Positions 22,796 through 33,814 of a stretch of DNA of 64,000 nt are shown in pieces (the stretch's first letter is position 1; the number at the start of each line of letters is the position of its first letter). Position numbers and translations under genes: made by a program. This DNA is from Trichobilharzia szidati (taxonomy: Eukaryota; Platyhelminthes; Trematoda; Strigeidida; Schistosomatidae): contig OX235271.1 of assembly GCA_944472155.2 (NCBI GenBank), positions 87,309,256 through 87,373,255 on the forward strand. The letters run 5' to 3'. Under the pieces are notes generated by a model that did not search any database, had not been told where the DNA came from, and saw only the letters and a list, made by a program, of their open reading frames with translations.

Positions 22796-22847
22796 ATTTT
22801 ACTTTCAGTTAGTGAATGAATAAATAGCTGTCTAGGTTTGTAACACA

Positions 22848-23690
22848 TTGATGACAATTCAGAGAAATTATTTGGAAAACACAAGAACGAAATTCCATTT
22901 TTAGGCATCTTAGTCAGGCGAACAATCACGGGAAAATTAAAAGCTCAAAATTAAAAGCTCAGCTTATATCGGTCAAATACTCAGTTAAAACAGCAATAAA
23001 CAAACAACACACAAAAGGAGTTGTATACAAACATTGTTTAGAAGAGACAGGACACACTACAGCATTTCTACCTTGATGAGAATAGAAGACAAATATCTTA
23101 TGACTATCTTCCAGAAAAAGTTATATCCATTAAACTTCATCAAGAGATACATATCCTACAAGACTATTTGGAAACTTTTGGGATGTATGTTGCACGCGAA
23201 CAGACAAAATCAATTCAATTCCTTCTATGTCAACCAAAGCAGGTAACAACGAAAAAAAGACAGAATCAACCTCATCTACAAGATAAATTGTAACAACTTG
23301 TCAAAGTGGAAACATTCACAAAAATAAACTGGCTGTCAAAAGGCATGATATCCATTCCCTGATTCAGTGCACTTTTATTGGGAAAATTTACAAATCCTAG
23401 ACAAAGAAAACACCAAAAATACCAAGGAACTTCAAGAAGCCTGAAACTTAGACGAATCTGCGTTCAATAGACATGTTGAATTGTAGAAGATCTACCAGTC
23501 AAAAAGTCAACTGTCGAGTTAACAAAATAATCAATGCGAATACAAGTGGATTATATAGTGAGAAAATATCTAGAAACAACCAATCATCTTCAAGGTTATC
23601 TGAAGAGATGTTATTTAGAAAGACAGTGAAAAATTTGCAATTAAACTATCCAGCTCAGAGAGCACAACTACATCAATTGATTTATGTTCT
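22848..23690 (+). mobile_element. Penelope-like element, C-terminal remnant
   Basis: Broken plus-strand frames show NEIPFLGILVRRTITGKL (typical region after the PLE YVDD box) and HFYWENLQILDKENTKNTKE near the GIY-YIG end. It is heavily interrupted. The 3' part ends with LNYPAQRA, also seen at 56.3 kb. It abuts an RTE-1 fragment. Confidence 0.72.
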
Positions 23691-23693
23691 TCA

Positions 23694-24365
23694 GTGTGTA
23701 AGCACAAACTGGCTGAAGAGGCAGGCAGCGAAGACAGGACTCCATGTGAACATGGAGAAGACGGAGGTGACGAAGATAATCAACCAACAACGATGAAAAC
23801 AACAACAACCAGCGCCAATCACCATCAACGGGATAGATTTAACAGAGGTTACCTCCTTCACTTATCAGTCCTGGAAGCATTGTTTCAACCACAGGTAGTC
23901 GGAACGGATGAAGATGTCAAAATCAGAATCGGAAAGGCAAGATACGCCTTCATCAACCTGAAACCAGTTTGGAAATCTTCTGCACTCCGCCTCAGCATAA
24001 AGAACGAGATTCAGATTTTCAACACAAATGTGAAACACTGTTTCATGGAAAGCATTTCCAACAGCTTGTAGACTTTTACCAACAACTGCAGGAGAAAGTG
24101 GAAATGGATTGGGCATACATTGAGGAAGCTGTCGAATGATGTCTCATACTAGAAAATCTCACGAGTAGAATATGAATGGAAAACACCGAGTGGGTCACCG
24201 GTGTGAGGGTGACATGAAGGAGATCGTGTGGCGAGGAGAAGATGAGAGATGATGGGCAATCATGTGGCTACCCAGATGAAGAGGACAGCAGAAAATAGAA
24301 GAATGTGGAGATGTATTGTTGAAGACCGATGCTCCATCAGGAAACCGAGGGAATAATAATAGTTA
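23694..24365 (+). mobile_element. RTE-1 LINE, 3' fragment
   Basis: Starts at the TNWLKRQAAKTGLHVNMEK segment after the RT catalytic box and runs to the RTE-1 3' end (GATGCTCCATCAGGAAACCG, then AATAATAATAG). Several frameshifts. Confidence 0.8.
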
Positions 24366-24459
24366 GTGTGTAAGAAAAATTTTGGAATTTTTTGTAGCAC
24401 ATAATAGCTTAGAATACTCTTGACTGTAAAAATATTTAATTCGTAATAATTCTCCAAAG

Positions 24460-24882
24460 ATTTGTTACAGGATTTCATCATGAGCTGACATCGGTTAGAG
24501 AACCATTGGAAAACCTGGGAGTACTGGACAGCTGCTTCGTCCTAGTTTGAGACTCTTCAGCAGTACCCACCCACCGGGGTTTGAACCCAGAACCTTCTGG
24601 TTACAAGGCGAGCTCGTATACCATTAAGCCACTGGGACCCGATCCAATGGTCCATGAATTCTAACTTCTGCCAATTCACGACATACCGCGACCCCTAGTC
24701 AATGTCTTCGGCGAGTATTTGTCGTCACACTTGACCTGCTGCACCCTACTGGTCACGACTTCCCGCCAGAACCCCAGGTAATTGTCTACCTGAATAGGGC
24801 CAGTCGCAAGTGAGCATATCGTTGATTTTCAAGTATTGGTTTGTAGGGATTTGGTTGATTGGTTACAGGATTTCATAAAATC
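24460..24882 (-). mobile_element. SINE-B with head-to-tail junction
   Basis: A main minus-strand copy (24464-24825) is followed at 24826-24882 by the tail end of a further copy in the same orientation. The tRNA-like part, leader (complement of CTCACTTGCGACTGGCCCTA) and a core-intact hammerhead are all present. Confidence 0.85.
24521..24566 (-). ncRNA. Hammerhead ribozyme in SINE-B, core intact
   Basis: Minus strand: helix I GTACTG/CAGTAC, CTGAAGA, helix II GTCT...GGAC (one wobble), GAA, helix III GCAGCTGT (first pair G.U), cleavage triplet GUC. All invariant positions (C3, U4, G5, A6, G8, A9, G12, A13, A14, C17) are present. Confidence 0.75.
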
Positions 24883-25002
24883 CTGGTGCAAACAGTGAAA
24901 GATAATTTGTAAGTAAAAACAAATCAATATTAAGGATGTTGTTTAGTTTGCATGAGTAATATTCATAGACTGATCATATTCACACTTTTCATATCCTACA
25001 AG

Positions 25003-25289
25003 TTGAAATAAAACGCATTCAAGAAGATCTTCAACAAGAAATTGATCGTGGACTTCAAGCTCGTGAACAAGCTGCTCAAGTCTTACAAAAACGTGAAGAT
25101 GAATTACAAGCAGCTATGAAACTGGCAAAAGATGCTGCTGATGCAGAAATATCTAGATTAAGAAATCAGCTAGTAGAATGTAGACAAACAGCTGACAAGG
25201 ATATTCGAGAATTGACATCAAGTCATAAAGAAGCTATTAAAGAATTATTAAAACAAAGTGAAAAAGAGAAACAAGATTTTGATAATGAA
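25003..25289 (+). CDS. CROCC: Rootletin exon 6 of window
   Basis: Acceptor CCTACAAG ending 25002, donor GAA|GTAAGT at 25289/25290. Phase 1 to 0, 96 codons with the split Val. Starts VEIKRIQEDLQQEIDRGLQA and ends EKEKQDFDNE. Low-hydrophobicity coiled coil rich in E, K and Q. Confidence 0.92.
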
Positions 25290-25375
25290 GTAAGTAGACC
25301 AAATATCCCCTTTGTGAAAAATTTACCTGATACATTTTTAACTGATTAAAAATGCCCATTAAAATTTTCAAAAGA

Positions 25376-25425
25376 ATAGTTACTGAACAAAGAATACTCT
25401 TTTCGACAACTTCATCATCAGTATT
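25376..25425 (-). repeat. Hammerhead-bearing terminal repeat fragment
   Basis: The complement contains CTGATGATGAAGTTGTCGAA, then a near-palindromic helix III (AAGAGTATTCTT) and GTTC. A 3-base duplication sits in the CUGAUGA segment. It begins about 85 bp after exon 6. Confidence 0.5.
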
Positions 25426-25584
25426 ATATATACATAATAGTGAATGAATGAATTAGTGTTATGAACATCATTTATGTCTAAGTAACATCGAATCAATAAT
25501 ATCAGTAGATTACAGTTCAATAGCATCAACTTAAAATAAGCTGAATGTCAGAAAAATTAAGTAAGATAATACTACAAAATCATG

Positions 25585-26918
25585 AATTTATAGTCTCTAC
25601 TGAAGGCCAGCCAGTAGTTGGGGCTGGACTTGCTTCTTCTGAACACAGAGCACTGGTTGTTTGAGGCGAATTGCAATAGTCCCTGCTGTTTGGAGCATGC
25701 GGTGCTTCGATGTTTTTGGCTATTTATTAGACACCCGGTAGATGATAGAGAAGGATTCTTCCACGCTGGCTTTGTGGCCGGTTTGCACCAGATGGTCCAA
25801 TATCGAACTGTTAACGGTTTTCACTACACCCCTACTTAGCCATGCTGGGAGATGTTCTCGAGAACCAAAAATCAAGTTCCTTGAGCAATGGCTAATATAA
25901 CTCAACTCACCAGCACAGTTGAATTGGTAAATGCAATTTGAAGTGGCTAGTCTAGGTACTTCATCTTTCAGTCGAGGAATCACCATCGGTCTTGTAGAGA
26001 ATAAGAGGTGTAGTTTGCCAGCATTAAAAGTTCTTTGAACTGATTTTCTTAATTTCTTCGTAATCGCCTCACTTGGTTTATCGTCCTTGAATTGCAGTCA
26101 TATATAAAGAGGCTTGTTATTTATGGATAGTGAGTAGTCCTTTTCCATTTTATTAGTCCTGTGTTTCTTGATAAATTTGTCGGGATAGCTATTTTTGATC
26201 AAAGTATCATATACAATGCTTAATTCATCTTCATTTACTTCTTCTGAGCATATAGCTCTAACTCTGTGGCTGAGGGTCTTTACTAAATTTCTTTTGTACT
26301 TGACAGGAACGAAGCTGTGAAAATGTGTGTATTGTCCTGTCCAAGTACTTTTTCTATGCAAATTTCTTATTATGCTACCATCTGGTTTTCTTGTGAAGAG
26401 GATATCCACGAAGGCAATTCTGTTTTGGGATTCCTCTTCGCACGCAAATTTCATAGCCAAATGTACTTCATGGAATTCAGTAATTAATGTACTCCTATCC
26501 GAATCATTATCACAAATAATGAAGTTGTCATCCATACACCGGCAATAAAATTAGAACTTTCTGATAAGGTTGTTCAAAGGTTCATTTTCTAGCTTACTTA
26601 GAAGGAAATCAGCCAAAATGGGACCTATTGAAGAGCCCATCGCCACCTCGTCCACTTGCCTGTAAAGCGTTCCGTCAAATTTGAAATTAACATTCATGGT
26701 ACACCTTAATAACAATTCTTTTAGGATTTCAGTACGGATACCAATGTTTATCAACTGGTTATCCACTTGTTCACATATATAGTTAACTGTTTCTACTAGA
26801 GGTACATTTGTGAATAAAGATGTTATGTCCAGAGATATCATGGTTTTGTCCTTGATATTAATATCTTTGATTTTGTCTACGAAGCAACAAGAATCATTTT
26901 GATGAAGCACTCATGAAC
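25585..26918 (-). mobile_element. Penelope-like element, RT to GIY-YIG, interrupted
   Basis: Minus frames in order: TSLFTNVPLVETVNYI and VDEVAMGSSIGPILADF (RT), MDDNFIICD (catalytic DD), HRKSTWTGQYTHFHSF, YPDKFIKKH, then CIYQFNCAGELSYISHCSRN (decayed GIY-YIG, with SYIS for YIG). Frameshifts separate the blocks near 26545 and 26100. Confidence 0.9.
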
Positions 26919-27185
26919 TTATCACCCAACAAATATGCAGGAAGAAACGGAGGCGGATTAAACATACACTGAGGGGACCGTTGAATGACATTATGCGCGA
27001 GGCAGATCTTATAGTGGAATCAGAATGGGAAACGAAGGCTTGGATGCAAGTCAGAGTGTGACATGAAGAAAATCATGTGAAGAGTAAAAGACTGCTTATG
27101 TTCAATCATAAAGCCAACTAAAAGAGATTGCAGAAAATAAAATGAAATGAAGTTCTGCTGCTGAACAATAATAGCAATAATCAGA
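26905..27185 (+). mobile_element. RTE-1 3' end fragment
   Basis: Matches the IAQQICRRKWRWIGH-to-3' UTR part of RTE-1 (ACAAATATGCAGGAAGAAAC near 26929), ending in AATAATAGCAATAATC. Abuts the PLE. Confidence 0.75.
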
Positions 27186-27449
27186 GTTCGCTACTATCCA
27201 TTCTGAAGATTTATTTCATAGGCCAAAAAATGTTACTCACTAGATAAGTAACATCCTATTGCTGATCGATAACTGTCGGATTTTATTCAGAAAGATTGTG
27301 TTTTACCATATTAGTCAGGAATAAACAAAGAGTGACCGCATTAAGTAAAGGGGGAAACTCAATAGTTATAATGTAACGGCAGAACACAACAGATTTTGAC
27401 CACGGACTTATTTACCGGCGACCGGATGTACAGAAATAGGCATAATACG

Positions 27450-27690
27450 TCTGTCATATATTAAAATGACAATCTGCACATGTTTTTTTGCTGTTTTGCT
27501 TCTTTGTTTTCCTTTCATGTTTTCTATGTTGTTTCAAAAACATTGTTCATTTCCTCTCTTCGCCGTTGAATCCATCTCTCCGCTATTCGATATTCATACA
27601 GATAATACACATATTTATTTATATCTGTATCTATATACTACTTATAAATCTTGTCAGTAGCACACGCCACAGTACTACCTAATGTAGTAG
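27450..27690 (+). repeat. R8 dispersed repeat
   Basis: About 240 bp, shared with 46960-47190 and 62415-62650. Conserved blocks are TTCATTTCCTCTCTTCGCCG and a terminal hairpin ACTACTTATAAATCTTGTCAGTAG followed by CACGCCACA. Not coding. Confidence 0.65.
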
Positions 27691-27844
27691 CGTAAAAACA
27701 TAATACGCTTATATCCTCAAACAGGAAATACGAGTAAATTCAATACCTTAAAAAGTTCTACTAAGTATAAACTACACCTTTGATCTTTACGAATTTAATG
27801 ACTGTGTATCCTCAAAATTATCTTTCCATGAACAGAAGTAAAAC

Positions 27845-28240
27845 CTGAAGTCAACTGGTTGATGGTGACTACCAGTGGAATACAGGATAACGTTCATTTC
27901 GTCCTGTTTGGGACTCGTCATCTGGATGTACCTGCATTCCCCAGTGAGTGGTGGTGTTACCACTGAGGCTTGAAACCAGGGTCCATAGTCTCAAACGCCA
28001 AAGCGCTATCCTCTAGACCACTTGGGCCACGACAGCCACCTCTTGTGCAACGGGTCTTATTGATTATTTAATTCAATTTAGATTTTCCCATCGATTGGTT
28101 GGACACCATCAACCAATTGACTTCAAGTTACATGACCAGACATCGTTGAAGCATCTGCACAAGGAGCCGACATGTCAACCTGAGACCAAGCACTTCGGTC
28201 CAATCAATCGACGGAAAAATCTAAATTGAATTAAATAAGA
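27845..28240 (-). mobile_element. SINE-A, full unit with inverted flanks
   Basis: Minus order: tail in inverse sense (28240-28110), tRNA-like part (TGGCCCAAGTGGTCTAGAGG, box B region GGTTTCAAGCC near 27975), hammerhead (27870-27925) and tail start to 27845. The outer pieces 27849-27869 and 28107-28132 are inverted repeats. Ribozyme: helix II GTCC...GGAC and GAAA are kept, but C3 is A and helix III is not palindromic. Confidence 0.8.
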
Positions 28241-28479
28241 AGCAAAACTTTATGGAATAATTTACGAAATTTTGAATAATTTTAGTTACTTTCAGAAATT
28301 AAATTAACTGATGAAGTTATCGTACAATAATCTATCCATAAATGGGAATCACTAGTGATATTAAATAAGTTTCTTACATATAATTACGTTACAAATTGCT
28401 GCGTTTTCCTACTGTGTATATTTGTCCAGTACACTTTACAAATTTAAAGCAATACAATATCAATATTACACTAATTCTG

Positions 28480-28550
28480 ATTTAGTTGTGTTCTCTGAGC
28501 TAGTTGATTTGATTACAAAGCTTTCGTTGTCCTTCCAGACAACATAATCA
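28480..28550 (+). repeat. PLE-end-like block, empty site for the solo LTR
   Basis: The sequence GTGTTCTCTGAGCTAGTTGA matches the flank of the solo LTR at 55961-56276, but without the LTR. Confidence 0.55.
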
Positions 28551-28587
28551 GGGCAAGTCTTTGTATCAAATGAACTTATTTGAATTC

Positions 28588-28975
28588 AAGTGTTGGTTTG
28601 TAGGGATTTGATTGGTTACAGGATTTTCATCATGACCTGACATTAGTTAGAGAACCATTGGAAAACCTGGGAGTACTGGACAGCTGTTTCGTCCTAGTTT
28701 GGGACTCTTCAGCAGTACCCAACCACCTGGATTCGAACCCAGGACCTTCTGGTTACAAGGCGAGCTCGTATACCATTAAGCCACTGGGACCCGATCCAAT
28801 GGTCCATGAATTCTAACTTCTGCCAATTCACGACATACCGCGACCCCTAGCCAATGTCTTCGGTGAGTATTTGTCCTCACGCCCGACCTGCTGCACCCTA
28901 CTGGTCACGACTTCTCACTAGAACCCCAGGTAATTGTCTACCTGAATAGGGCACGTCACTAGTGAGCATCGCCAT
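28588..28975 (-). mobile_element. SINE-B, best-preserved copy
   Basis: Complete unit of about 390 bp: leader (complement of CTAGAACCCCAGGTAATTG), tRNA-like part with acceptor-like GGGTCCC, box A TGGCTTAATGG, box B GGGTTCGAATCC, intact hammerhead, and tail ending CCCTACAAACCAACACTTGA. A pol III transcript would run leader to tail and could cut itself between tRNA-like part and tail (inference). Confidence 0.88.
28673..28718 (-). ncRNA. Hammerhead ribozyme in SINE-B, fully consensus
   Basis: On the minus strand: helix I GTACTG (28718-28713), CTGAAGA (28712-28706), helix II GGAC complement 28702-28705 with 28691-28694, GAA (28690-28688), helix III ACAGCTGT (28687-28680), C17 at 28679, helix I CAGTAC (28678-28673). 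Every invariant core base is present, helix I has six and helix II four Watson-Crick pairs, and the cleavage triplet is GUC. Helix III is a loopless palindrome, so a dimer or tandem transcript is expected to be the active form. Confidence 0.85.
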
Positions 28976-29039
28976 GAATGATATAATTGTATCTCCTGAC
29001 AACCATTGTTGTGATTGGTTGTCAATTTACATTGATCAT

Positions 29040-29740
29040 TTCTATTGACTTGGAATTTGAACTTGCTTTTGATGTGACTCATTGTCTAATAGTTGGTAAA
29101 TTTGGTCCATAAAAATGTGTTTGTTAATTGCTGATTCACACTTGAGTATCAGGCTACTAGAAACTCTATGACATTCTTGGTGTTTCCTCTGTTTAGTATT
29201 TCTACATTCTCCCAATCAAATTGATGTCCGTAATTATCTACATGCATAGAAATGAAAGAATACACATCGTGTCTTTTCACCACTAATTTATATTCCTGGA
29301 TTCGGATTCTAAGGGGACGTCAACTCTGACCAATGTAGTGTTTATCGCAGTTCATGCAATTTATTTTGTAAATGGTATTGATCTTATCTTCTTTTTCTAT
29401 TGGATCTTTTGGTCTGCACGCATTCAAATGAAGTGATTTTATTGGCTTGTTTGCTGTATCTACTTCAAACAGTCCTAATATTCCAATTGTCATTTCAGAG
29501 ATATTTTTATATATGGTAGGATAAATTTTCGTATGGTCCTTGATGTTAGCTTGTTGTTAGTGTTATGACTCGAGTTTAAACACTTTTTGATGAAATTTTG
29601 TGGATATCCATTCTTTTTGAAGACAGTTAGTATTTCTCTTCCACTCTGTTCAGTACCAGAGTGCTATAGTATGTCTGGTCTCTTTTAAACAATCTCTGAA
29701 CACAATTCCTTTTATGAGTCATTGGGTTATCGGATTATCA
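29040..29740 (-). mobile_element. Penelope-like element, GIY-YIG part
   Basis: The minus strand reads TIYKINCMNCDKHYIGQS (GIY-YIG core), then RIRIQEYKLVVKRHDVYSF and DNYGHQFDWENVEILNRGN. There is a stop after the YIGQS segment. It is probably the same type as the RT fragment at 5811-6110 (inference). Confidence 0.82.
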
Positions 29741-30200
29741 TAAACACGCCACAAACAGAAACTGGATGAAAAAAAATGTTATAAACAACAGAATCTCCAG
29801 TGTATCCATCATTTATGAAGGGGTTTTGTTTATTTTCATTATTATTTTCCTTTTGATGACAGCTGACAAATTATTATACTAAAAAAAGCATTTCCTTTAC
29901 TTTTAATAAAATAAGTTAAAAGATGAAAGTGTATGCAGCGTTTAAAAAAGAATTCCTTTTATTTCTTATCAAGACAAGCGATAAAGTTTGGAAATAATTT
30001 AATCAAAAGTTGGGAAAGATGTCTGTTCAGTTTTTTTCTTCAAATAACAGATAAATATTTAGTTAGATTGAGGATACTAGTCTCTAATACAAGTTAAGCT
30101 TTGGATAGAAGGTATTGTATTACAAACTTTGTAGATCTCATACTTTTAATATCATGAAAAAAGGAAGTTAAATAGTCACTTCCTAAATGGTTATTTCGGT
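29741..30200. other. Intronic sequence without recognised content
   Basis: AT-rich; no feature recognised. Confidence 0.4.
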
Positions 30201-30211
30201 GAGGTTAAATT

Positions 30212-30560
30212 TTACACGCTGAAGAGGCGTGAACGCACCAGTGACCTTGGAATACTCAGTCAGCAAGTTGATGAAACCAGATAAATGGCACTGTAATCAT
30301 GAATAAAAGGTGCTTAATGAAGTGTATGATATTAAACGGATATCCGGTAAGTTTTAGGTTAAGTTATAGCTTAGGCTAAGGACAGGTTAGGGTTAGGTTA
30401 ACCTAATTAGTGAGGTATTAGGGTTAGTTTGAGATAGATTAAGGTTAGGTTAGAGATAGTTTCTAGTTAGGATTAGGGTTAGAAGACTAAATTTGCTTTT
30501 CACTGCTACTGCTTTTTACACGGTCATTAGTGCGTTCACGCCTCTTCAGTGGCTAAAGTT
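30212..30560. repeat. Telomere-like tract inside an inverted repeat
   Basis: Arms 30221-30246 and 30522-30547 share GAAGAGGCGTGAACGCAC and its complement. Between them, 30352-30485 is a degenerate array of TTAGGG/TTAGGT units (AGGTTAGGGTTAGGTTAACC and similar). Schistosome telomeres are TTAGGG repeats. Confidence 0.7.
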
Positions 30561-30674
30561 TGATTTCGCCGTTATTTATTTTTCTGCATTAGATACATGA
30601 TTATCATATGTAAATGTAAACTACTAATTCCCTACATTATGGAATTTATGGCGATTTGCGTTAACCTAATTTCA

Positions 30675-30930
30675 GTTGTTAGACATCAGAGATCCCTGGA
30701 CGGTTGCTTCGTCCTAATTTGGGACTCTTAAGCGGTGCGCACCCACGACTCCAGCTGGGATGGAACTTGGGACCTTAAGGTTACGAACTCAGCCATTTTG
30801 GCAGGAATTCAATGCCAGTTCGTAATATAGAGTTAACCTCAACAAACGCCTTCGATAAACAGCCATTTCACCTTAACACAGTGAACTCCACTGGCGATAA
30901 CTCATTGCAGCTTCAGAGCATTCATTCAGT
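30675..30930 (-). mobile_element. SINE-B, degenerate
   Basis: The hammerhead region is recognisable (helix II and GAAG kept, G5 lost), with decayed tRNA-like part and leader. Confidence 0.55.
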
Positions 30931-31184
30931 AACCGCCAACGAGCTTCAGATTAATATTTAGATTATGGACTTTATATGGATTCGGATCGATTTCAATTTC
31001 AATATGTTTTTTTCCCAAATGAATAACGGATCACTATATTTCAAGAAATCAAATCTAAACATGTGTCTTGACTCTTAAAGTCTGAAAAACTATTTTAAAT
31101 CTTTTGAATCATATCGTGCCAAAATACGATAATGAAGTTTTTCGCTAATTTGAACCTACTACTTATTTATTTATTTATTATCAT

Positions 31185-31810
31185 TATTATTCCCTTGGTT
31201 TCCAAGTTGAAAATACGGCTCCAGTAGTACATCTCCATTTCACTCTGTTCTCAAAAGTCTGTATACAATGATTCTACGATTGTCTAGAAGCTTTCATTTC
31301 CCCACTGTTTGACTTCAGACACATCGTTTCCCATTCAGGTTCCACTTGATGGCCTGCAGTGTAATGTTATTCGACGGTCTACTGAGAATGCGTCCAATCT
31401 AGCTGAATTTCCTTCTAATTATTTGTTGGGTGATTATTTTCTGGTTGGTTTTTAGCCTGCCACAGTTCTTTGCTGCTCATAATTTCTGACTGGCTGTCTG
31501 ATCTTCAGTACCAAGTGAAGGAGGCAACAGTTGATAAAGTCATCAGCCTATTCGAAATAATTTAGATATAGCGCCAAGTCTCTAAACTATATAGAAGCAT
31601 TGACTTGATATTAGTGTTGAAGATCTTGACCTTGTTCTCTATGCTGATTCGTTCATGCTGATTTCAGACTAATGGAGGTTTGTCTTACTTTTCTGACCTT
31701 GCCTTTAAAATCTTCACTTGTGCTGTCTGTAGTTGAAGCAATGCTGCCTAAATGAGAGAAATAGGTGACCTCTTTTAGATTTCTCCCCTTGATAACAGTA
31801 ATAATTTTTT
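31185..31810 (-). mobile_element. RTE-1 LINE, 3' fragment close to exon 7
   Basis: 3' end at the left (complement of AAGGGAATAATAATG), coding remnant NLKEVTYFSHLGSIASTTDS near 31700-31790. The element reaches within about 40-60 bp of the exon 7 acceptor. Confidence 0.8.
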
Positions 31811-31848
31811 GCCACAGTAAATATTCCTTTTTTTTCATGAATTCACAG

Positions 31849-32108
31849 ATTATGAAACTTCAACGTGAAAGAGATGAAGTAACTTTGGCCTATGAAGCAG
31901 AAAAACAAAATTTATTATCTTTCAATGAACAAGAAAGAAATTCATTGAATGAACGCTTGAATACTGCTCTACAACAAATTAAAACATTAGAATCTGAAAT
32001 GGAAAGAAATAAACGTGAAGCATCAGTACGACATGAACGAGATGATATTGCTAAAGCTGACTTGACACGAGAACTTAAAGAATTCCGTCAACATTATGAA
32101 GAGACATG
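31849..32108 (+). CDS. CROCC: Rootletin exon 7 of window
   Basis: Acceptor AATTCACAG ending 31848 after a T-rich run, donor ATG|GTAAGT at 32108/32109. Phase 0 to 2, 86 codons plus two bases. It includes SVRHERDDIAKADLTRELKE, which corresponds to the vertebrate QEQDRSTVNALTSELRDL stretch. The split codon completes as Cys with exon 8. Confidence 0.93.
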
Positions 32109-32164
32109 GTAAGTTAATGTACTGTCTTGGTTTGATTAGAATTCATCATTCGACGTTCTGGGGG

Positions 32165-32350
32165 TATGGTGTGTGGATGGGCCTGGTTTTGATTACAGGC
32201 AGACGAACTCCTATACACCACCTACTTTACTCGCCTCAAGAAAAAAAGAAGGTTGGCAGTGACGCTAGCAAAATTAAGAACGATGCCATAGCCTACTGAA
32301 ACTTCCAAGCTTGGAGGTCTATATTCACTCAAAGCTCAAAGAATTAAAAA
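32165..32350 (+). mobile_element. SINE-C-like, degenerate
   Basis: Recognisable GAAGGTTGGCAGTGACGCTA body and GAAACTTCCAAGC stretch; head and tail eroded. Confidence 0.45.
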
Positions 32351-32499
32351 GATCTAAAATAGTACAATTAATTCCACAAAATAGAAATAATTAATGCTCT
32401 AGAATTCCTCAGGTTTTACTCATCAATTTAGGGTCACAAACTATCTTTTTAAATGAATGATAGATTTTTTAAATTTCCCAGAACTATATACTACTGACT

Positions 32500-32655
32500 G
32501 GTTGAGATGAACCAGTAGTACTTGCTAACCAGACTGAGGGGATCTAAACACCGGACGGCCGTTTCTCTCGTTTTCGGCTGAGCTTATCAGCGGTGTATCC
32601 GGTTTGACTCAGCTCAGAGAACCGAATCAGTTCAGACCACCGGATTTTTTTTATT
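32500..32655. repeat. Fragment related to the 6.1-6.9 kb foldback
   Basis: Shares CTCAGCTCAGAGAACCGAATC and the TCATCAGCGGTGT-type block with that element. Confidence 0.5.
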
Positions 32656-32957
32656 TCGGATGAAAACTTTGTTAATCACAGTTTTCTAATAATAATGAGG
32701 CTATGCATACACTTAGAGAATACGATAAATCAATATGATATTGGATAATATTTCATATTTCACTAAATGTTTGCAGAGAATCTCAAACAAAGCAAACCCT
32801 CTCATGGCTTTAATACTTTCTATTCAGCTGAAAAGTAGAAATGCATCGTCGTAAGATTATTCAAATCGTGATTCTCTTTGATTATAGCCCAATAATATGA
32901 AACAATGTATACAAACCATAAATCAGACTGTAATTGACAGTCTGTTAGGAAATTTTA

Positions 32958-33400
32958 AACGATTGTTGTTATTTCTCTGGGTTCGGAGTGGAACATAGGA
33001 ATTCATAAGCATATCGTCATGTTACTCTGTTCTCTATGCCATTTAGCCGGTTCCATGATTGCGCATTAGCTTTTATTTCCTCCCCACGCAATCTAGTCCA
33101 TGATACCCTCCTACCCACGTCCAACTCGTCATTTCCCATTTGAGTTCCACTTGAGGACATGAATTGTGACGTCGCTCAACGATCTCTTCAGAGTATGTTC
33201 AATTCACCTCCATTTTCTTCGGTATACTTGTTGGGCTATAGGTTCTTGGTTGGTTCTTTGCCTGTCAGAGTCCACTGCAGCTTATCATTTGTGGCTGGCT
33301 ATCTGATCTTTAATATGCAGCGAAGGCAGTTGTTGATTGACTTTTACTGCCTGTTGGAGACGCTTTTCATGACGCTCTTAGAGTATTTTATTTACTTTGT
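32958..33400 (-). mobile_element. RTE-1 3' fragment
   Basis: The complement of the RTE-1 C-terminal/3' UTR region, beginning with GGGTTCGGAGTGGAACATAG. Confidence 0.78.
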
Positions 33401-33814
33401 TGAACAAACTTAAAATATTGAAATGAAACGATTTCAGAGACACAAGATTTCACCTATCTCAGGCCTTGTTTCTCACAAAATAGTGAGCAATGTCAAACAC
33501 AGCTATTATTCTACTGATTGGTTATCGACTTGTAGTCACATATTAGACATTAAAGACTAATAACCAATGAAATTATCCAAAGTCTTAACGTTTTTATTTT
33601 GAAAAATTAACTGTAACGGAAAAAACCGAAATTAAGTAATTCAGTCAATAAGATTACTTATTTCATAATGGATTACATCTAATATAAAGAAGTTAGGTTT
33701 CCTATTCTTCAAAAGTTAGAAGCTGATGTGGCTTCCATGATATGAGTGACTATCCACTGCCTAGAAAACTAAACCATATTTCCAGTATTTTATCAAATTT
33801 ATTAAAATCCATGG

